This document shows, one piece after another, positions 6,848-14,440 of a DNA stretch of 18,146 nucleotides; position 1 is the stretch's first letter; each line of letters opens with the position of its first letter. The translations under genes were made by a program, and so were the position numbers. Below the pieces are notes generated by a model. The model was not told where the DNA came from and made no database searches. It saw only the letters and a list, made by a program, of their open reading frames with translations. The DNA is taken from positions 1-18,146 of the forward strand of contig JANPGC010000315.1 of assembly GCA_031423755.1 (NCBI GenBank), written 5' to 3'. The DNA comes from JANMEX01 sp031423755. GTDB taxonomy: Bacteria; Pseudomonadota; Alphaproteobacteria; Rhizobiales; Rhizobiaceae.

Positions 6848-7993
6848 ATGGCGAATGAGGAAAGCGCTGCCGGTCGTTATTTCGAGGCGATCCGCGCGGC
6901 GCTTGACGGGCTGGACATTTTTCTGCGCGATACCAACTCGCCGCTTTACAAGCATGACCTCGTGGCAGGTGTCGTGGTCGAGTATCTGGCACGGCTGAAA
7001 AACTCGTTCGCCTGCTGGCAAAACAAGCTCGCGTTCACCGACACGTTCAAGATCAGCCGCGCGGAATCCGGGTTTCCGGTGTTCCAGAATGTGCTGGAAC
7101 TGGAACGCGACCAGCATGGTTCGAACGAGCGGCTGCAGGCTATTCCATCGGCAGACCAGCTGCGGCAGGACATGGCGGACTTCATCCTTCGCAAGAAGGA
7201 GTTTCCAGCTTCGCTGCAAAAGTTGATGGCCGAGCGGGTCTATCTGGAGGAGGCCCGCAACGGCGACCTGTTCCGCCCAAATATTTTGCCGCGCACAATC
7301 AAGGTCTCAGTGAATCCGAAGACGATGCGGCCATTCTATGTGGTCCATTGGGGGGCGTTCGACGGGTCCGCAAATTTGCCGATGGTCTATACCGCGACCG
7401 TTGAGGATTCGAGCGCGGACATTGTCGATGCGCTGGTGACAAGCGACGGCAAGCTCAATCCGCGCGAGAAGATTCCCTTGCCGGTGGACGGGCTGCTCAA
7501 TCCGTCATTGGCGCGCAAATTCGATGATTTTGCCGAGCGCAATTCGTCTTATTCGCTGTCGCCGGTCACCATTGCCGGCAATCTTGACACGGATTTCGAC
7601 GAGCTGCACCCCAAGCAATTGCGGCGCATCGTGCTCGGGCCGTTTTACAGCGCAGGCTTGACCGAGAACAATTCGACGGTTTCGGAAGTCTTGTCAAAAG
7701 TGCGCAAGAACGAGAACGCATGGCTGTTGACCTGGACAATCCAGGACGTGTTCTCAGTGTCGGAAAGGCCCGCCCGCAAGGGGCTGTTCTCCTCCGATCC
7801 GGCACGGGAGCAGTTCCACATCGAGACCGATGATCTTGAGGCCGCGCGGATGGGTGTCTCGTCCTACGAGCGCCACGCGCTGGTGCCGCACGAGGCCTAT
7901 CAGGCCCTTTATGCGGCGGGCGAGACGAAGAAGATTTTCGACGGGTACAAGGTGCATGTGCTGTCCAATGGGCAGGTGGTGAGTGATGTTTAG
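6848..7993 (+). CDS. Uncharacterised 381-aa protein, second gene of the cluster
   Basis: I do not recognise this family. There is no signal peptide or membrane segment, so it is probably cytoplasmic. The N-terminal about 150 residues look helical (AGRYFEAIRAALDGLDIFL, then DQLRQDMADFILRKK). From about 165 on it turns into a beta-rich domain (IKVSVNPKTMRPFYVVHWG, MVYTATVEDSSADIVDAL). No nucleotide-binding or catalytic motif stands out. The start follows GCAGGAAC and lies 23 bp after the preceding stop, which implies cotranscription with the coiled-coil gene. Its stop is followed by a 258-bp gap holding a long palindromic element before the ATPase gene. Confidence 0.85.
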   Translation: MANEESAAGRYFEAIRAALDGLDIFLRDTNSPLYKHDLVAGVVVEYLARLKNSFACWQNKLAFTDTFKISRAESGFPVFQNVLELERDQHGSNERLQAIPSADQLRQDMADFILRKKEFPASLQKLMAERVYLEEARNGDLFRPNILPRTIKVSVNPKTMRPFYVVHWGAFDGSANLPMVYTATVEDSSADIVDALVTSDGKLNPREKIPLPVDGLLNPSLARKFDDFAERNSSYSLSPVTIAGNLDTDFDELHPKQLRRIVLGPFYSAGLTENNSTVSEVLSKVRKNENAWLLTWTIQDVFSVSERPARKGLFSSDPAREQFHIETDDLEAARMGVSSYERHALVPHEAYQALYAAGETKKIFDGYKVHVLSNGQVVSDV

Positions 7994-8010
7994 GCTATTC
8001 GTGGACCATT

Positions 8011-8217
8011 GGTGCTGCCCCTCATCCGCCCGGGTGACCATCTTTTTTGACTATCCCTCACCTGCTTGCTTCGCAAGCTGTCCTCTCCCCGTGGGGGAGA
8101 GGCGAAGAGGGTCGGCGCCGCTTTCCCCTCTCCCTCACGGGGAGAGGACAGCTTGCGAAGCAAGCAGGTGAGGGAGAGTCAAGAAACATGTCCAAGGGCC
8201 GGATGAGCGGCAGCGCC
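8011..8217. repeat. Composite palindromic element with a perfect 39-bp inverted repeat
   Basis: The core arms 8055-8093 and 8136-8174 are perfect reverse complements of 39 bp with a 42-nt spacer. The spacer can itself pair (GGGAGAGG with CCTCTCCC). Pairing continues outward with mismatches through 8032-8054 and 8175-8195. It ends in outer arms, GGTGCTGCCCCTCATCCGCCC (about 8011-8031) and its counterpart at 8196-8217, that match the ends of the repeat at the window start. It therefore looks like one repeat type carrying another nested inside it. It fills most of the gap between the 381-aa gene and the ATPase gene, and in a readthrough transcript it would fold into a very strong hairpin. Confidence 0.88.
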
Positions 8218-8251
8218 GAGGGTAGATGATTAGTTTGAAGTGGAATGAAGT

Positions 8252-10156
8252 ATGGACGCAGGTCTGACTACAATCGACGAAGCCGACATTGCCAAGCATT
8301 TGCCCGCCGCGCAGTCGCTGGTGACGCGGATGGTGATGATGGAGGCTGCCGACAGCCAGTCGAACACCGAAATCGCTGGCACCGGGCGGCGGTTTGTCTC
8401 GACGGTTTCGACCGGCGGCTTGCGCAAGTCGCGCGAGGTCGAGTTCATCAAGTCGATCCAGAAAATCCGGCCTGAAGACCCGATGATGTCGATCGGCCAG
8501 CACACGTTGTTGTTCCGCGCGCGGCGCGGCATCAGCGTGGCGCTGGCGGTGGCCGATACTTATGCGAGGCAGACGCCGCTGGAAGCGCTGGCGGCGCGCA
8601 ATGCGGTCAAGGCGCTCGAAGGCGGGGATGCGTCGCAGTATCGCGATTATCTCTCGGCCTCCGCCTATGTCGCGGCGTTCACGTTCTCTGCCTATATTTT
8701 CCAGATGATTGAGGCTGGCAGCGAGGCTGTCAGCGATCCGGCCGAGCCTGCATTCCAATTCGACACCGCGCAGGACGCGGTGAAATCGCTGCTGGCGGCG
8801 CTGGATGCCGCCATCACCGGCGCGCCGGACGAGGCGGCGATGCTGGCGCGGGCGCATGCTTCGGCGCGGGCGGCGATTGAAGGGCTGTTGCAGCGCAAGG
8901 GCCGCTTCACCGGGCTTGGCGCTTTCGAGAACTCCCATCTAAAACTCGAAGCCGACAATTTTACCATTGACGGCTTTGATGTCGCGCCGGGCAAGAAATC
9001 CAAGCCGCTGGTGATGAGCTTCAAGCGCCCGGACGAGGTGATCGGCAACCACATTGCCAAGTATCAGTCGGTGAAACTCGCCAAAATGATCATGGCCTAT
9101 GATTTCGAGCGGCAGATGAACCCGTTCGTCGAGCTTGGCGGCTTCATCTTCACCTTCATCGGCGATGGCGCGCCGGGCACGGGCAAGACGACGCTGATCC
9201 AGATGATCGCGGGGCTTGTTGATGAACACTGCAAGGTGGCGGGCTATCCGTTTCACTACGAGAACTTCGGCGTTGACCAAATTTCGTCCTATCAGGGCAA
9301 ATCCGGCCAGAACTGCCGCCAGTTTGTTGAGAACATCATCAACCCGAAGGTGATTGCCTTCGGCACCATCGATGACATTGACCAGGTGGCGGCCAAGCGC
9401 TCGGACGACAGGGCGTCTGCCGGCCAGCAGGAAATCACCGGCGTTTTGATGGACGCGTTTGCCGGTGCGCAGACTGTCGTGCGCGGCAATGCGACCTTTG
9501 GCATGTTCTCCAACTATCCGGAAAATGTCGATGACGCGCTTCGGCAGCGGGCGAGCGCGCGCTGGCTGGTGGATGGGCCGCAGACGCGCGAGGACTATAT
9601 CGACATTTTCGCGCTGCTCGCCGGCAAGAACCACCAGATTCCGCTCGGCAAGCATGAGCTTTACGCCGCGCAGGAAATCAAGAAAGCGGTCGAGGCTGCC
9701 TACGATACTCACGACAAGCCGCAGGAAGAAGCGCTCGGCGCGGTGTTCAAGAAGTTTGTCGACGACAACGGCCCGCCCGATACAATCGCCGAGATCGGCG
9801 AATACCTTTTCCGCATCAAGGAGCGCGAGCCGCGCTTCACGGGCCGCGCGGTCAAGAACGTCACCGATGCCATCAAGATGCGGGCGATGGATATTGAACT
9901 GCCGGATGAGTGGTTCGCGAAGCCTGAGACGTTCATGCACAAGGGCTACGACGACAAGAAGGCGATGATTTCCGAACTGCGGCGTCCGTTCACCGTTGAA
10001 ATGGTGATGCAGGAAGTGAACCGGTATGCGGATTCTGAGTTCCGCTATTCCGACAAGTCGGATGATAGCGCCGTGCAGAAGATGATACGGGACGCAAGGT
10101 TGCGCGAGCGGGCGATGGCGGAGGTGGAGGCGTTGAAGAAGAAGGGTGCCTGGTGA
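8252..10156 (+). CDS. AAA+ ATPase, core of the uncharacterised cluster
   Basis: A 634-aa ATPase. The N-terminal about 290 residues are mostly helical and lack a motif I recognise. The AAA+ module follows: Walker A GDGAPGTGKTT (304-314), Walker B TIDDID (372-377, Asp375 in the usual Glu place), a sensor-1-like asparagine N421 in MFSNYPE, a candidate arginine finger near R431/R433 (DDALRQRASAR) and a sensor-2-like FTGR at 529-532. The C-terminus is a charged helical tail. There is no membrane segment. The layout suggests a ring-forming remodelling or assembly ATPase rather than a protease, since no HExxH or serine protease part is present. A weak GGAA precedes the ATG. The substrate is unknown; the neighbouring coiled-coil and membrane proteins are obvious candidates. 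Confidence 0.9.
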   Translation: MDAGLTTIDEADIAKHLPAAQSLVTRMVMMEAADSQSNTEIAGTGRRFVSTVSTGGLRKSREVEFIKSIQKIRPEDPMMSIGQHTLLFRARRGISVALAVADTYARQTPLEALAARNAVKALEGGDASQYRDYLSASAYVAAFTFSAYIFQMIEAGSEAVSDPAEPAFQFDTAQDAVKSLLAALDAAITGAPDEAAMLARAHASARAAIEGLLQRKGRFTGLGAFENSHLKLEADNFTIDGFDVAPGKKSKPLVMSFKRPDEVIGNHIAKYQSVKLAKMIMAYDFERQMNPFVELGGFIFTFIGDGAPGTGKTTLIQMIAGLVDEHCKVAGYPFHYENFGVDQISSYQGKSGQNCRQFVENIINPKVIAFGTIDDIDQVAAKRSDDRASAGQQEITGVLMDAFAGAQTVVRGNATFGMFSNYPENVDDALRQRASARWLVDGPQTREDYIDIFALLAGKNHQIPLGKHELYAAQEIKKAVEAAYDTHDKPQEEALGAVFKKFVDDNGPPDTIAEIGEYLFRIKEREPRFTGRAVKNVTDAIKMRAMDIELPDEWFAKPETFMHKGYDDKKAMISELRRPFTVEMVMQEVNRYADSEFRYSDKSDDSAVQKMIRDARLRERAMAEVEALKKKGAW

Positions 10157-10179
10157 TGGCGGTTGGCTGCGCCGAAAGC

Positions 10180-10207
10180 TTGAATAAGGTGGTCATTCTG
10201 CTATGAT
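10180..10207 (+). promoter_or_regulatory. Promoter of vapBC
   Basis: TTGAAT (10180-10185) and TATGAT (10202-10207) are separated by 16 nt and lie 33 bp upstream of the antitoxin start, directly beside a palindrome. This is a good sigma70-type match and suggests the toxin-antitoxin pair has its own promoter within the larger cluster. Confidence 0.55.
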
Positions 10208-10220
10208 CTAGCTAAGCTAG
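10208..10220. promoter_or_regulatory. Probable VapB operator palindrome
   Basis: CTAGCT-A-AGCTAG is a perfect 6-bp inverted repeat that abuts the -10 element TATGAT. Toxin-antitoxin operons are typically repressed by the antitoxin or the complex binding such a site. The position is ideal; binding is inferred. Confidence 0.55.
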
Positions 10221-10240
10221 CTTTAATCTGGAACATGGCC

Positions 10241-10486
10241 ATGACTGCTTTCGGAACTTTCGATGCCAAAAACCAACTCTCCAAACTGCTCGACATGGTC
10301 GAGCGCGGCGAGGAGGTGACGATTACGCGCAACGGCAAGCCCGTGGCGCGGCTGGTGGCGCCTGAATCGGAGGAAGACCGCAAGGCGCGTGCGCGGCGGG
10401 CCATGGAGTGGATCAAGGAAAACAGAAAAAAGAACTCCCTGGGTGACGATACGATCAAGGGATTGATTGAGATGGGCAGGCGGTGA
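10241..10486 (+). CDS. vapB: VapB-type antitoxin (Phd/YefM family)
   Basis: An 81-aa antitoxin that would neutralise the adjacent PIN toxin and repress the operon. The N-terminus has the Phd/YefM DNA-binding fold signature (FDAKNQLSKLLDMVERGEEVTITRNGKPVARLV). It is followed by a charged C-terminal segment of the kind that wraps the toxin. I chose ATG 10241, because GGA lies 8 nt upstream; the ATG at 10235 would be too close to it. The stop overlaps the GTG start of the toxin by 4 bp. It sits between two genes of an otherwise continuous cluster. Confidence 0.88.
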   Translation: MTAFGTFDAKNQLSKLLDMVERGEEVTITRNGKPVARLVAPESEEDRKARARRAMEWIKENRKKNSLGDDTIKGLIEMGRR

Positions 10487-10902
10487 GTTTTATTGTTGAT
10501 GCATCGGTCGTTTTCGCCTGGCAATTTCCGGATGAAGAAAGCGCACTCTCCGAGAAGGTTGCCGAACGGATGCTGGACGAAGGTGCGATTGTTCCCATTC
10601 ATTGGGTGGCGGAAATCGCGAACGGTTTTGCCATGGCGGTAAGGCGTGGCCGAATGTCTTCCGGATACCGGTCAGGTGCCTTGGATCAGCTCAAAAGCAT
10701 GCGTATTGAAGTCGACAAAGACAGTGCCGAACGCCTGTGGACAGATACACAAATGCTTTGCGACAAGCATAATCTCACCGCCTATGATGCAGCCTATCTC
10801 GAAATGGCGCTTCGACTCCGGTTGCCTTTGGCGAGTCTGGACAAAGCCCTTGTTCGGGCCGCGCAGGCGGAAGGCGTTATCGTTATCGGACTTTCCTCAT
10901 GA
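10483..10902 (+). CDS. vapC: VapC-type PIN-domain toxin ribonuclease
   Basis: A 139-aa PIN-domain protein, expected to be a Mg2+-dependent RNase that inhibits translation when free of antitoxin. The four conserved acidic residues of the active site are visible: D6 (FIVDAS), E44 (WVAEIANG), D102 (TAYDAAYLE) and D120 (ASLDKAL), so the toxin appears intact. The start is GTG overlapping the vapB stop as GTGA, a translational coupling typical of these pairs. Its own stop overlaps the ATG of a 21-codon open frame. The RNA target cannot be told from the sequence. Confidence 0.9.
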   Translation: MSFIVDASVVFAWQFPDEESALSEKVAERMLDEGAIVPIHWVAEIANGFAMAVRRGRMSSGYRSGALDQLKSMRIEVDKDSAERLWTDTQMLCDKHNLTAYDAAYLEMALRLRLPLASLDKALVRAAQAEGVIVIGLSS

Positions 10903-10964
10903 AAACCAACTGCGCCAAACGCTGGTCGGAAGAGACGTTCGCTACCTATTCGCGGGGTATATGA
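10899..10964 (+). CDS. 21-codon mini-ORF bridging vapC and the 427-aa gene
   Basis: It starts at an ATG overlapping the vapC stop (ATGA) and reads MKTNCAKRWSEE...YSRGI before TGA. The TTG start of the next gene lies 1 nt after its stop. Ribosomes leaving vapC could reinitiate here and then again at the TTG. It may be a coupling leader rather than a functional peptide, and chance is possible at this length. Confidence 0.35.
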   Translation: MKTNCAKRWSEETFATYSRGI

Positions 10965-10965
10965 T

Positions 10966-12249
10966 TTGAACCGCCTCTACGAAAATGAACTCATCTACGG
11001 TCGGCTGCTGACAATCGACCAGCCGCATCTGATCGAGCGCTATAACAAGGCGCTCAAAGCGTTCGGGCTGAAAGCGACGAAGCTCAAAGAATTCAACATC
11101 GACAAGACCGGTTTCTCGCCACAGGTGGCCAAGGAACTCGATGACTTTGACTATCTCGACCCGAACGGCGTCAACCGGCGCTTTATCATTCTGACGCCGG
11201 ATCAGGCGGGGCTGCCAGTGGTGCAGACGCAGTTTTCCAACACCGACGAGTTGATGTTCGAATTCTTCGACGGCAATGCGCGGGCGATCAATGCGCTGAC
11301 GATCAAGGATGTGATCTACGGCGAGATTGAGGATTCTGTCTCCGAAGTTGACGACATCGAAGATCTGCTGTCGATCAAGCAGGTCGAGTTCCGCGTCTTG
11401 TCTGCGGACGACACGCTCGGCAAGGCGGCGGAGTTGCGCACGCTGACGGACCGGCTGACGGGCGAGCCGGACGCATGGCGCGACAATGAACTGTTGAACC
11501 GGATGGTCGAGCTGGCAAAAACTGCCGGCGACATTCGCGAGAATGCGCTCGTGCCGGACAAGGTTGTGTTCCGTCACAATGCGTTCTGGACCAGCCATTT
11601 TTCCGGGCTTTATGTGTTCATCGACGAGAAGATGACGACAGTCATCTCGACGCCCGATGCACCGGGGTTCCGCCGGTCGCGGCCTTGGCAGGTGTCTTAT
11701 CTGTCAATCAACGATGCGGACGCAATCTACAAGTTTCTCGCCTCCACGGGGCGGCTGGATCTGCCGCGCTCATCGTGGCTCGAACCGTCCGGCTTTCTGG
11801 AGCATCGCGCCGAAATGGTCATCCGCGATCTGGTGCGCAGGGCCGAGCCGAAGACTGATCTTGCCAAGGTGGACGCGATCTGGCTGCAGACATGGATGCA
11901 TCGCAACAGTGCTTTGATCCAGCGAGATGGCAGCTATCCGCTGCTCAATTCGCTCAAACGGACCGCGGCGGAAACAGGGCGGATTGACCCGGGGCAGATC
12001 GAGCCGCAGTTCCGCTTTCTTGCTTTGCGAGCCAAGCCGGACCACCCGGACCGCTGGCTGGTGAACCGGCTGATCAGCGAGTTTGTGCCGTCGGATTTTG
12101 TGGCGCGCTACGCTTTCAACAAGCAGGGCTTCTACACCGACTACCAGACATGGCCGGACCTTTATCAGGCGCATGTTGTAGAGACGCTGAAAACAACCTA
12201 TCTCAAAGACCGGCAGGCGTGGCGCAAGCGCTTCTATGACCTGCCCTGA
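10966..12249 (+). CDS. Uncharacterised 427-aa protein, fourth gene of the cluster
   Basis: I cannot assign a function. I have a weak recollection of a rhizobial DUF (DUF6638) of this size and context, which should be checked. The protein lacks a signal peptide and membrane segments, so it is probably cytoplasmic. An acidic patch (YGEIEDSVSEVDDIEDLL) lies in the first third and the C-terminus is helical and basic (YLKDRQAWRKRFYDLP). The start is TTG, since an ATG 5 nt upstream is closed at once by TGA. GGGG at 10954-10957 is a possible ribosome binding site 8 nt away. It follows the vapBC/mini-ORF insertion and precedes the DUF2333-like gene by 26 bp, so it most likely belongs with the ATPase cluster. 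Confidence 0.82.
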   Translation: MNRLYENELIYGRLLTIDQPHLIERYNKALKAFGLKATKLKEFNIDKTGFSPQVAKELDDFDYLDPNGVNRRFIILTPDQAGLPVVQTQFSNTDELMFEFFDGNARAINALTIKDVIYGEIEDSVSEVDDIEDLLSIKQVEFRVLSADDTLGKAAELRTLTDRLTGEPDAWRDNELLNRMVELAKTAGDIRENALVPDKVVFRHNAFWTSHFSGLYVFIDEKMTTVISTPDAPGFRRSRPWQVSYLSINDADAIYKFLASTGRLDLPRSSWLEPSGFLEHRAEMVIRDLVRRAEPKTDLAKVDAIWLQTWMHRNSALIQRDGSYPLLNSLKRTAAETGRIDPGQIEPQFRFLALRAKPDHPDRWLVNRLISEFVPSDFVARYAFNKQGFYTDYQTWPDLYQAHVVETLKTTYLKDRQAWRKRFYDLP

Positions 12250-12275
12250 ATTGTTCTTTCTGCGGAGGACCATCC

Positions 12276-13400
12276 ATGCTTGATCCGATCATCGAATTCT
12301 TTTCCCGGACATTCTATCTGATCGGTCGCGGCATCGGGCAACTGGTCGCGTGGCTGTTGTGGCCGTTTGTGAAACTGTTCGCCTTCTACCGGTCGACCGG
12401 TTTCATCTGGAAGTCGCTGATCGGCGTCGGTGTGCTGGCAGTGCTTGTCGGCTATGGCTGGTTTTTCTGGAACGCCGTCACCTACAATGGCTATAACCCT
12501 GACTATGTGGAACCCTTGAAGCTGGAGACCCGCGGGGTGTCCGCCGGCGAGGAAGTGGCGGCGACCGGCGGCGGCACAACGGCGAAGACATGCGGGCGAT
12601 CCGCAATCGTCGATGTCGCTGCATCCTTGACTGATTTCAACGTCAATCAGAACCGCTGGATTTCATCCATGCTGCTCTACAAGACCGGATTCTTCGGCCT
12701 TTCGTGGGACAAGACGCCGTTTTTTGACAACAAGGCGTCCTTCCAGCGCGGCATTCACACCGCCGTTCAACGCATGTCCAATGAACTGGTGGATTCGCTC
12801 GGCCGCGTGCGCGGCACGTCGCAGATCGATCCCGACCTCAACAAGGCGCGCGGACAGCTGCAGTACGATATCAGTTCCTGGTATTTCGGCTTCAACCCGC
12901 TTGGCTTCCGCCAATCCTCGCCTTCGTCATACCGCATCGGCATCGACGCCCTCAACGCGTTCAACACGCGGCTTGCCAATTGCGAGGCGACCTTTGATGC
13001 GCGCGCCGACAACCTGGCGACCATGATCGACGCAATCACCAGCCAGATCGGTTCGACAACCGCAGCGATAGACGAGCGGTCCAAACTCAACAATCTCGGC
13101 TGGTTTGACACGCAGGCCGACAATTATTTCTGGGACTCGATGGGCCAAATCTATGCCTACTACGGCTTTGTTTCAGCGGCGCACGCGGACTTTGAGGACA
13201 TCATCAAGACCAAGGCACTCGATGCCGTCTGGAACCGCATGGAAGACCAGATGCGCGCCGCGCTCGATCTTGACCCGTGGATCATTTCCAACGGCAAGGA
13301 AGACGGCTGGATCATGCCGACGCATCTGACGACGCTTGGCTTCAAGATATTGCGTGTGCGCTCGAACCTTGTGGAAGTGCGCGACATCCTCAAGCAGTAG
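12276..13400 (+). CDS. DUF2333-like membrane-anchored envelope protein
   Basis: A 374-aa protein with a hydrophobic, probably amphipathic N-terminal stretch (about 5-37) and one clear transmembrane segment at about 46-66. The remaining about 300 residues are soluble and most likely periplasmic. The pattern of this part agrees with the DUF2333 family as I remember it: a 'FxxGxxxAxxRMxxxLxDxxGR' region, 'xxIDPDLxxARxxLxYDxxxW', a 'YRxGIxALxxFNxRLA' region and 'RADNLxxMxxxI'. The family has no known activity. GGAGG lies 7 nt before the ATG. As the only membrane protein of the cluster, it is the likely envelope anchor for the ATPase and coiled-coil partners, which is inference. Confidence 0.85.
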   Translation: MLDPIIEFFSRTFYLIGRGIGQLVAWLLWPFVKLFAFYRSTGFIWKSLIGVGVLAVLVGYGWFFWNAVTYNGYNPDYVEPLKLETRGVSAGEEVAATGGGTTAKTCGRSAIVDVAASLTDFNVNQNRWISSMLLYKTGFFGLSWDKTPFFDNKASFQRGIHTAVQRMSNELVDSLGRVRGTSQIDPDLNKARGQLQYDISSWYFGFNPLGFRQSSPSSYRIGIDALNAFNTRLANCEATFDARADNLATMIDAITSQIGSTTAAIDERSKLNNLGWFDTQADNYFWDSMGQIYAYYGFVSAAHADFEDIIKTKALDAVWNRMEDQMRAALDLDPWIISNGKEDGWIMPTHLTTLGFKILRVRSNLVEVRDILKQ

Positions 13401-13411
13401 CTGGGGCTGAC

Positions 13412-14440
13412 ATGTCACCGGACAAGCCGCTGGTTATTTCATGCCCGCTTCCACGGTCGTTGGAGTTGATTTTTACACCGGGGCAGGAGCGAGCGCTCCG
13501 GGAAAATTATGAGCTTGTCGAGACAACCGATGACGCTCTTGCGGGTCTCTCCGATGCTGCGCTCGGCAAGGCTAGATACATCATCGGCCAGCCGCCGCTT
13601 TCCGCTGAAACGCTGGCGCGTCTGAGGTCACTACGCTGCATTTTCAATGTTGAGAGCAACCTGATCAACAACATGCCTTACGACGAGGCCTTCGCACGGG
13701 GCATCCATGTCGTGACGACGGGCGCGGTGTTTGCCGAGCCTGTGGCCGAAATCGGGCTCGGGTTTGCGCTGGCACTTGCGCGCGGAATTGCCGAAGCGGA
13801 TGCAATGTTCCGTAGTGGCGCCGAGCTTTGGGGCGGAGAGGGCAACCGCGAAGCCCGGCTGTTGTCCGGCTCGGAGATCGGCATCATCGGCTTTGGCGAT
13901 CTTGGCAAGGCGCTGCTGCGCGTGCTGTCAGGTTTTCGCGCCAAGGTACGCATTTACGACCCGTGGCAACCACTGTCGATCATCCGCGACCACGGCGCAG
14001 AACCCGCATCGCTCAGCGATATCATGACCGGGAGCGACACGGTGTTTGTCGTGGCGGCGGTGACGTCTGAAAACCAGAAATTTCTCGGCGCTGAGGCCTT
14101 CGCTTCCATGCGCAACGGCGCGTCTTTCATCCTGCTCAGCCGCGCCGATGTGGTGGATTTCGATGCGCTGATGGATGCCGTGGAAAGCGGCCGCATCCGG
14201 GCCGCGTCCGATGTCTATCCAATTGAGCCACTTCCTGCGGATCACCGCGTGCGCAGCATCAACGGCTTTTTGCTCTCAGCCCACCGTGCTGGGGCGCTGG
14301 ACGTTGCCTTCAAGCGCATGGGCGACATGGTGCTGGAAGACATGGCGCTGATGGACAAAGGCTTGCCGCCGCTGCGCTGCAAGCGTGCCGAGCGGGAGAC
14401 CGTGGCGCGGATGCAGTCGAAGCCTGTGACACGGAACTAA
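13412..14440 (+). CDS. D-isomer-specific 2-hydroxyacid dehydrogenase family protein
   Basis: NAD(P)-dependent oxidoreductase related to phosphoglycerate and glyoxylate/hydroxypyruvate reductases, 342 aa. The nucleotide-binding loop GIIGFGDLG holds G160, G162 and G165, and an acidic residue ends the second strand (IYDPW). The catalytic triad is present: R244 (LLSRADVVD), E272 (YPIEPLP) and H291 (SAHRAG). The usual Gly after the Arg is Ala here. I chose ATG 13412 with GGGG 6 nt upstream; the open frame continues 45 codons upstream, overlapping the previous gene. The gap to the DUF2333-like gene is 11 bp, so cotranscription is likely, though a role in that system is not evident. Its stop overlaps the stop of the convergent regulator. 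The substrate cannot be predicted. Confidence 0.9.
   Translation: MSPDKPLVISCPLPRSLELIFTPGQERALRENYELVETTDDALAGLSDAALGKARYIIGQPPLSAETLARLRSLRCIFNVESNLINNMPYDEAFARGIHVVTTGAVFAEPVAEIGLGFALALARGIAEADAMFRSGAELWGGEGNREARLLSGSEIGIIGFGDLGKALLRVLSGFRAKVRIYDPWQPLSIIRDHGAEPASLSDIMTGSDTVFVVAAVTSENQKFLGAEAFASMRNGASFILLSRADVVDFDALMDAVESGRIRAASDVYPIEPLPADHRVRSINGFLLSAHRAGALDVAFKRMGDMVLEDMALMDKGLPPLRCKRAERETVARMQSKPVTRN

Noticed and set aside
8011..8217. CRISPR array or insertion sequence
   Set aside because: There are no regularly spaced direct repeats with unique spacers and no transposase frame; the structure is a palindromic intergenic repeat.
8939..9940. 333-aa open frame on the - strand opposite the AAA+ gene
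   Set aside because: It lies entirely within a gene with clear ATPase motifs and shows no domain of its own.
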